A DNA stretch of 64,000 nt from Phycisphaerales bacterium (lineage in GTDB: Bacteria; Planctomycetota; Phycisphaerae; Phycisphaerales; UBA1924). Both the position numbers and the translations under genes were made by a program. The notes below the pieces were generated by a model. That model was not told the DNA's origin, did no database searches, and saw nothing but the letters and a program-made list of their open reading frames with translations. Of the stretch, positions 61,334 to 64,000 are shown piece after piece (the stretch's first letter is position 1; each line of letters starts with the position of its first letter). Location: the NCBI GenBank assembly GCA_020831775.1, contig JAFIFZ010000035.1, forward strand, positions 1-64,000, given 5' to 3'.

Positions 61334-64000
61334 TTGCTCTCGTACCAGTTGGTGGCGATGCCCGCCTCGACCTTCAGCGGGACATCGAGCGACATGGCGC
61401 TTTCCATGCGGCTCGTGATGAGGGCGAGGGCCTCTTGCGCGTGTTCCTCGGGCGCTTCGAAGACGAGCTCGTCGTGGATCTGCAGCAGCATCTGCACGCC
61501 CGGGACCTCGGGGGCCTTGCTGTCGCGAAGATGCGAGGCGTGCTCTGAGAGGCGGGCGTGCAGGTCGACCATCGCGATCTTGATGAGGTCGGCGGCAGAG
61601 CCCTGCACGACCGAGTTGATCGCCATGCGCTCGGCGAGGGCCCGACGCTGCGGGTTGGTCGCGTCGATCTCGGTGATCGGACGCCGGCGTTTGAGCATCG
61701 TTTCGACATACCCGTGGCTTCGGGCGTACTCGATGCATTCCTGGAGGAAGGTGGTGATGCCGGCGAAGCGTCGCTTGTAGCCGTCGATGATGGCGGCGGC
61801 CTCGTCGTTGCCGACGCCGAGGCGCCGGGCGAGCCCGTAGGGTGTGATGCCGTAGACGATGCCGAAGTTGACCATCTTGGCGCCGCCTCGCTGCTCGCGG
61901 GTGACTTCCTCGGGTTTGACGGCGTGGATCTGTGCGGCGACGGCGGTGTGGATGTCGTCGTCGCGTTTGAAGGCCTCGATGAGGGCCGGGTCGCGCGAGA
62001 GGTGGGCGAGCAGGCGGAGCTCGATCTGCGAGTAGTCGGCGGTGATGAGCACGCGCCCTGGCGGGGCGACGAAGGCGCGACGGATCTCACGCCCGATGTC
62101 GGTGCGGATCGGGATGTTCTGGAGGTTGGGGTCGCTCGACGACAGGCGGCCGGTCGCCGCGACGGTCTGGTTGAACGAGGCGTGGATGCGCTTGGTCTCG
62201 GGGTGGATCTCGTCCTTGAGGGCGCCGAGGTAGGTGTTGACGAGCTTGGTGAGCTGGCGGTATTCGAGGATCAGGCCGGGGATCGGCGTGGTGATCTCGG
62301 GGGCGGAGGCGAGCTTGTCGAGGACTTCCGCGTCGGTGGAGGGGCCGGTCTTGCCGCGGCGGAGGGGGCGGAGGCCGAGGCCGGGCTCGTCGGCCTCGGG
62401 CTTGTTGAAGAGGACGCCCGCGAGTTGCTTGGGCGAGTCGGGGTCGAAGGAGCGGCCGGCCTCCTCCATCGCGGCGTCCTGGATCTTGCGCTTCAGCTCG
62501 ACGATCTGGGTTTCGAGGCGTTCGCGTTGGCGGTCGAGCTCGCTGGGATCGACGAGCACGCCGTTGTACTCGAGCTCGGCCAGCACCTCGACCAGCGGCA
62601 TTTCGAGCGTGGCGGCGAGGTGATCGAGGCCCATCTCGGTGAGCTTGGGGCGCATGAGCTGGCAGAGGCGGAGGGTGATGTCCGCGTCTTCGGCGGCGTA
62701 GTCGGTCGCCGCGTCGAGCGGGACGGTGTCGAAGGTGCGCTGGTGCTTGCCAGAGCCGATGAGGTCCTTGATCGAGATGGTCTGGTGGTTCAGCAGGGCG
62801 AGGGCGAGGGCGTCCATCGAGTGGCTGGAGCGTGAGGCGTCGATGAGGTAGCTGGCGATCATCGAGTCGCAGGAGGCGGGGTCGCTCAGCCCACGCAGTT
62901 CGACGCCGGCTCTGCGGAGCACCAGCAGGTCGTACTTGAGGTTGTGCCCGTACTTGGGCTTCTCGGGGTCTTCCAGGAGCGGGCGGAGGGCGTCGAGGAC
63001 GGTCTGCTCGTCGAGGTGCGTGTCGGGTTCGGGCGAGCGGACCGGGACATACCAGCCCGACCCGGCCTCAATCGAGAACGAGAGCCCGCAGAGCTCGGCC
63101 CGCATCGGGCTGACGCTCGTCGTCTCGGTGTCGACGGCGAAGACGGGGGCGCTCTTGAGAGCCTTGACGAGCGCGTCGAGCTCCTGCGTTGTGCGCACGC
63201 ACCGGTAGTCGCCGGCCGTCTCGGTGCGCTCGATGCGGGTCTGCTCGATGGAATCGAAGAGCCCGCCCGGCTCGGCACGCGCCGACGATCTGGTCGCGGG
63301 CCGGGTGTTGGCGCCTGCATCGGCGCCGGCATCGGCTTGGCCCGCTCCGCCGGTGATGGCCTTGAGCTCGTCCTGGTACCGGTTGAAGCCGAGCTCGCGG
63401 AGGATCGGGGCGAGGGCCTCGGGGTGCAGCGCATCCGTCGAGGCCCGGTTGAGGTCCAGCTCGAAGTCGACATCGTCGCGGAGTGTGACGAGCCGGCGCG
63501 AAAGGTCGAGGCGGCCCGCGGCTTCGCGCAGCTTCTCGCCCCGTTTGCCCTTGATCTCGTCGGCGCGCGCGAGCAGCTCGTCGAGGGAGCCGTAGTCGGC
63601 GATGAGCTTCGCGGCGGTCTTGGGCCCGACGCCTTCGACGCCAGGGACGTTGTCGACCGTGTCGCCCATGAGCGCGAGCATGTCGATCACGCGGTCGGGC
63701 GTGATGCCGGTTTCTTCCTTGAGGGTGTCGGCGGTGATGAGCTCGTCTTTGTGCGCGTCGTAGAGCTCGACGCGCCCGGTTTCGAGGAGCTGCTTGAGGT
63801 CCTTGTCCTTGCTGACGATGCGGATGCGCAGGTCGGGCTGCTCTTTTCGCAGCTTCCTCACCATCGTGGCGATGACATCGTCGGCCTCGAAGCCCTCTGC
63901 GCCAAGCAGGGGCACGCCCACCGCTTCGAGGATCTTCAGGCACCGCTCGACCTGCTGCGGCAGGTCCTCCGGTGGCGGGGGGCGCGTCGCCTTGTACTCG
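61330..64000 (-). CDS. polA: DNA polymerase I (partial, N-terminus beyond the right edge)
   Basis: About 890 residues of DNA polymerase I are present; the first 60 or so lie beyond 64000. The frame stays open to the edge with YKATRPPPPEDLPQQVERCL, normal for the 5'-nuclease domain. The 3'-5' exonuclease domain keeps DTET (in VFAVDTETTS), so proofreading looks intact. Polymerase motifs include DYSQIELR (motif A) and QIHDELVFE (motif C). It repairs gaps and removes RNA primers. One of the four ACGT sites lies here (63647). The gene is upstream of and coupled to prmC. Confidence 0.95.
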   Translation of the reverse strand, partial: EYKATRPPPPEDLPQQVERCLKILEAVGVPLLGAEGFEADDVIATMVRKLRKEQPDLRIRIVSKDKDLKQLLETGRVELYDAHKDELITADTLKEETGITPDRVIDMLALMGDTVDNVPGVEGVGPKTAAKLIADYGSLDELLARADEIKGKRGEKLREAAGRLDLSRRLVTLRDDVDFELDLNRASTDALHPEALAPILRELGFNRYQDELKAITGGAGQADAGADAGANTRPATRSSARAEPGGLFDSIEQTRIERTETAGDYRCVRTTQELDALVKALKSAPVFAVDTETTSVSPMRAELCGLSFSIEAGSGWYVPVRSPEPDTHLDEQTVLDALRPLLEDPEKPKYGHNLKYDLLVLRRAGVELRGLSDPASCDSMIASYLIDASRSSHSMDALALALLNHQTISIKDLIGSGKHQRTFDTVPLDAATDYAAEDADITLRLCQLMRPKLTEMGLDHLAATLEMPLVEVLAELEYNGVLVDPSELDRQRERLETQIVELKRKIQDAAMEEAGRSFDPDSPKQLAGVLFNKPEADEPGLGLRPLRRGKTGPSTDAEVLDKLASAPEITTPIPGLILEYRQLTKLVNTYLGALKDEIHPETKRIHASFNQTVAATGRLSSSDPNLQNIPIRTDIGREIRRAFVAPPGRVLITADYSQIELRLLAHLSRDPALIEAFKRDDDIHTAVAAQIHAVKPEEVTREQRGGAKMVNFGIVYGITPYGLARRLGVGNDEAAAIIDGYKRRFAGITTFLQECIEYARSHGYVETMLKRRRPITEIDATNPQRRALAERMAINSVVQGSAADLIKIAMVDLHARLSEHASHLRDSKAPEVPGVQMLLQIHDELVFEAPEEHAQEALALITSRMESAMSLDVPLKVEAGIATNWYESK

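Overview
The window is 64 kb of very GC-rich, gene-dense bacterial chromosome, and everything points to a planctomycete, most likely of the Phycisphaerae/Phycisphaerales. The main evidence is a giant secreted protease carrying the planctomycete N-terminal tag F-E-A-L-E-P-R-V-L-L-S, a sigma factor gene joined to a membrane Ser/Thr kinase gene, zinc-ribbon membrane proteins, and a secretin with a large extension. I found no tRNA, rRNA, CRISPR array, prophage or insertion sequence. The taxonomic call is an inference from family signatures, not a phylogeny.

Layout. 1-292 holds a 59-bp tandem repeat. 293-5633 (minus strand) is a row of a DUF2092-thioredoxin-propeller protein, an MBL hydrolase, a DUF4442 protein and a 12-TM protein. 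5798-5967 is a broken four-helix-bundle gene cut off by a lower-GC GIY-YIG gene (5972-6442). 6458-10690 encodes pyruvate dehydrogenase E1-alpha, a small FlbD-like protein, E1-beta and E2. 10856-22456 is an acyl-CoA/leucine catabolism region (acyl-CoA dehydrogenase, three crotonases, HMG-CoA lyase) interrupted by the 1872-residue subtilisin-like protease. 22498-24940 is a KtrAB-type potassium uptake pair. On the plus strand from 25053 come a WYL regulator, an M50 protease with CBS domains, gamma-glutamyltransferase, a GNAT, purD, an ECF sigma factor, a Ser/Thr kinase, a secretin and a TPR lipoprotein. Then follow recJ (minus), a cobalamin adenosyltransferase, a MazG-like hydrolase (minus), rpsL-rpsG, a DUF899 protein, pgi (minus), ppa, hpt, coaE and rho. 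48321-52101 is a tightly overlapping three-gene membrane unit of unknown role. The right end has a DUF444 protein, a zinc-ribbon protein, a GldA/F/G-like ABC exporter (minus), a PAS-GAF-receiver protein, prmC and a polA running off the right edge.

How the genes work together. PDH feeds acetyl-CoA, and the crotonase/HMG-CoA lyase set suggests leucine and acyl-CoA breakdown. The potassium pair, the GldA/F/G-like genes, polA-prmC, hpt-coaE, HMG-CoA lyase-crotonase and the 48-52 kb unit are joined by start/stop overlaps or very short gaps, so they are probably operons.

The most striking pattern is not a gene. The tetranucleotide ACGT is almost absent: I found four copies by eye in the whole window (5975, 28873, 52926, 63647), one of them in the apparently foreign GIY-YIG gene. 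Codon choice bends to avoid it: Asp, Asn and His switch from NAC to NAT before valine codons. Two families of short dispersed repeats also occur. One forms a hairpin with a compensated base pair. The other sits just downstream of genes, always in the same orientation as the gene before it.
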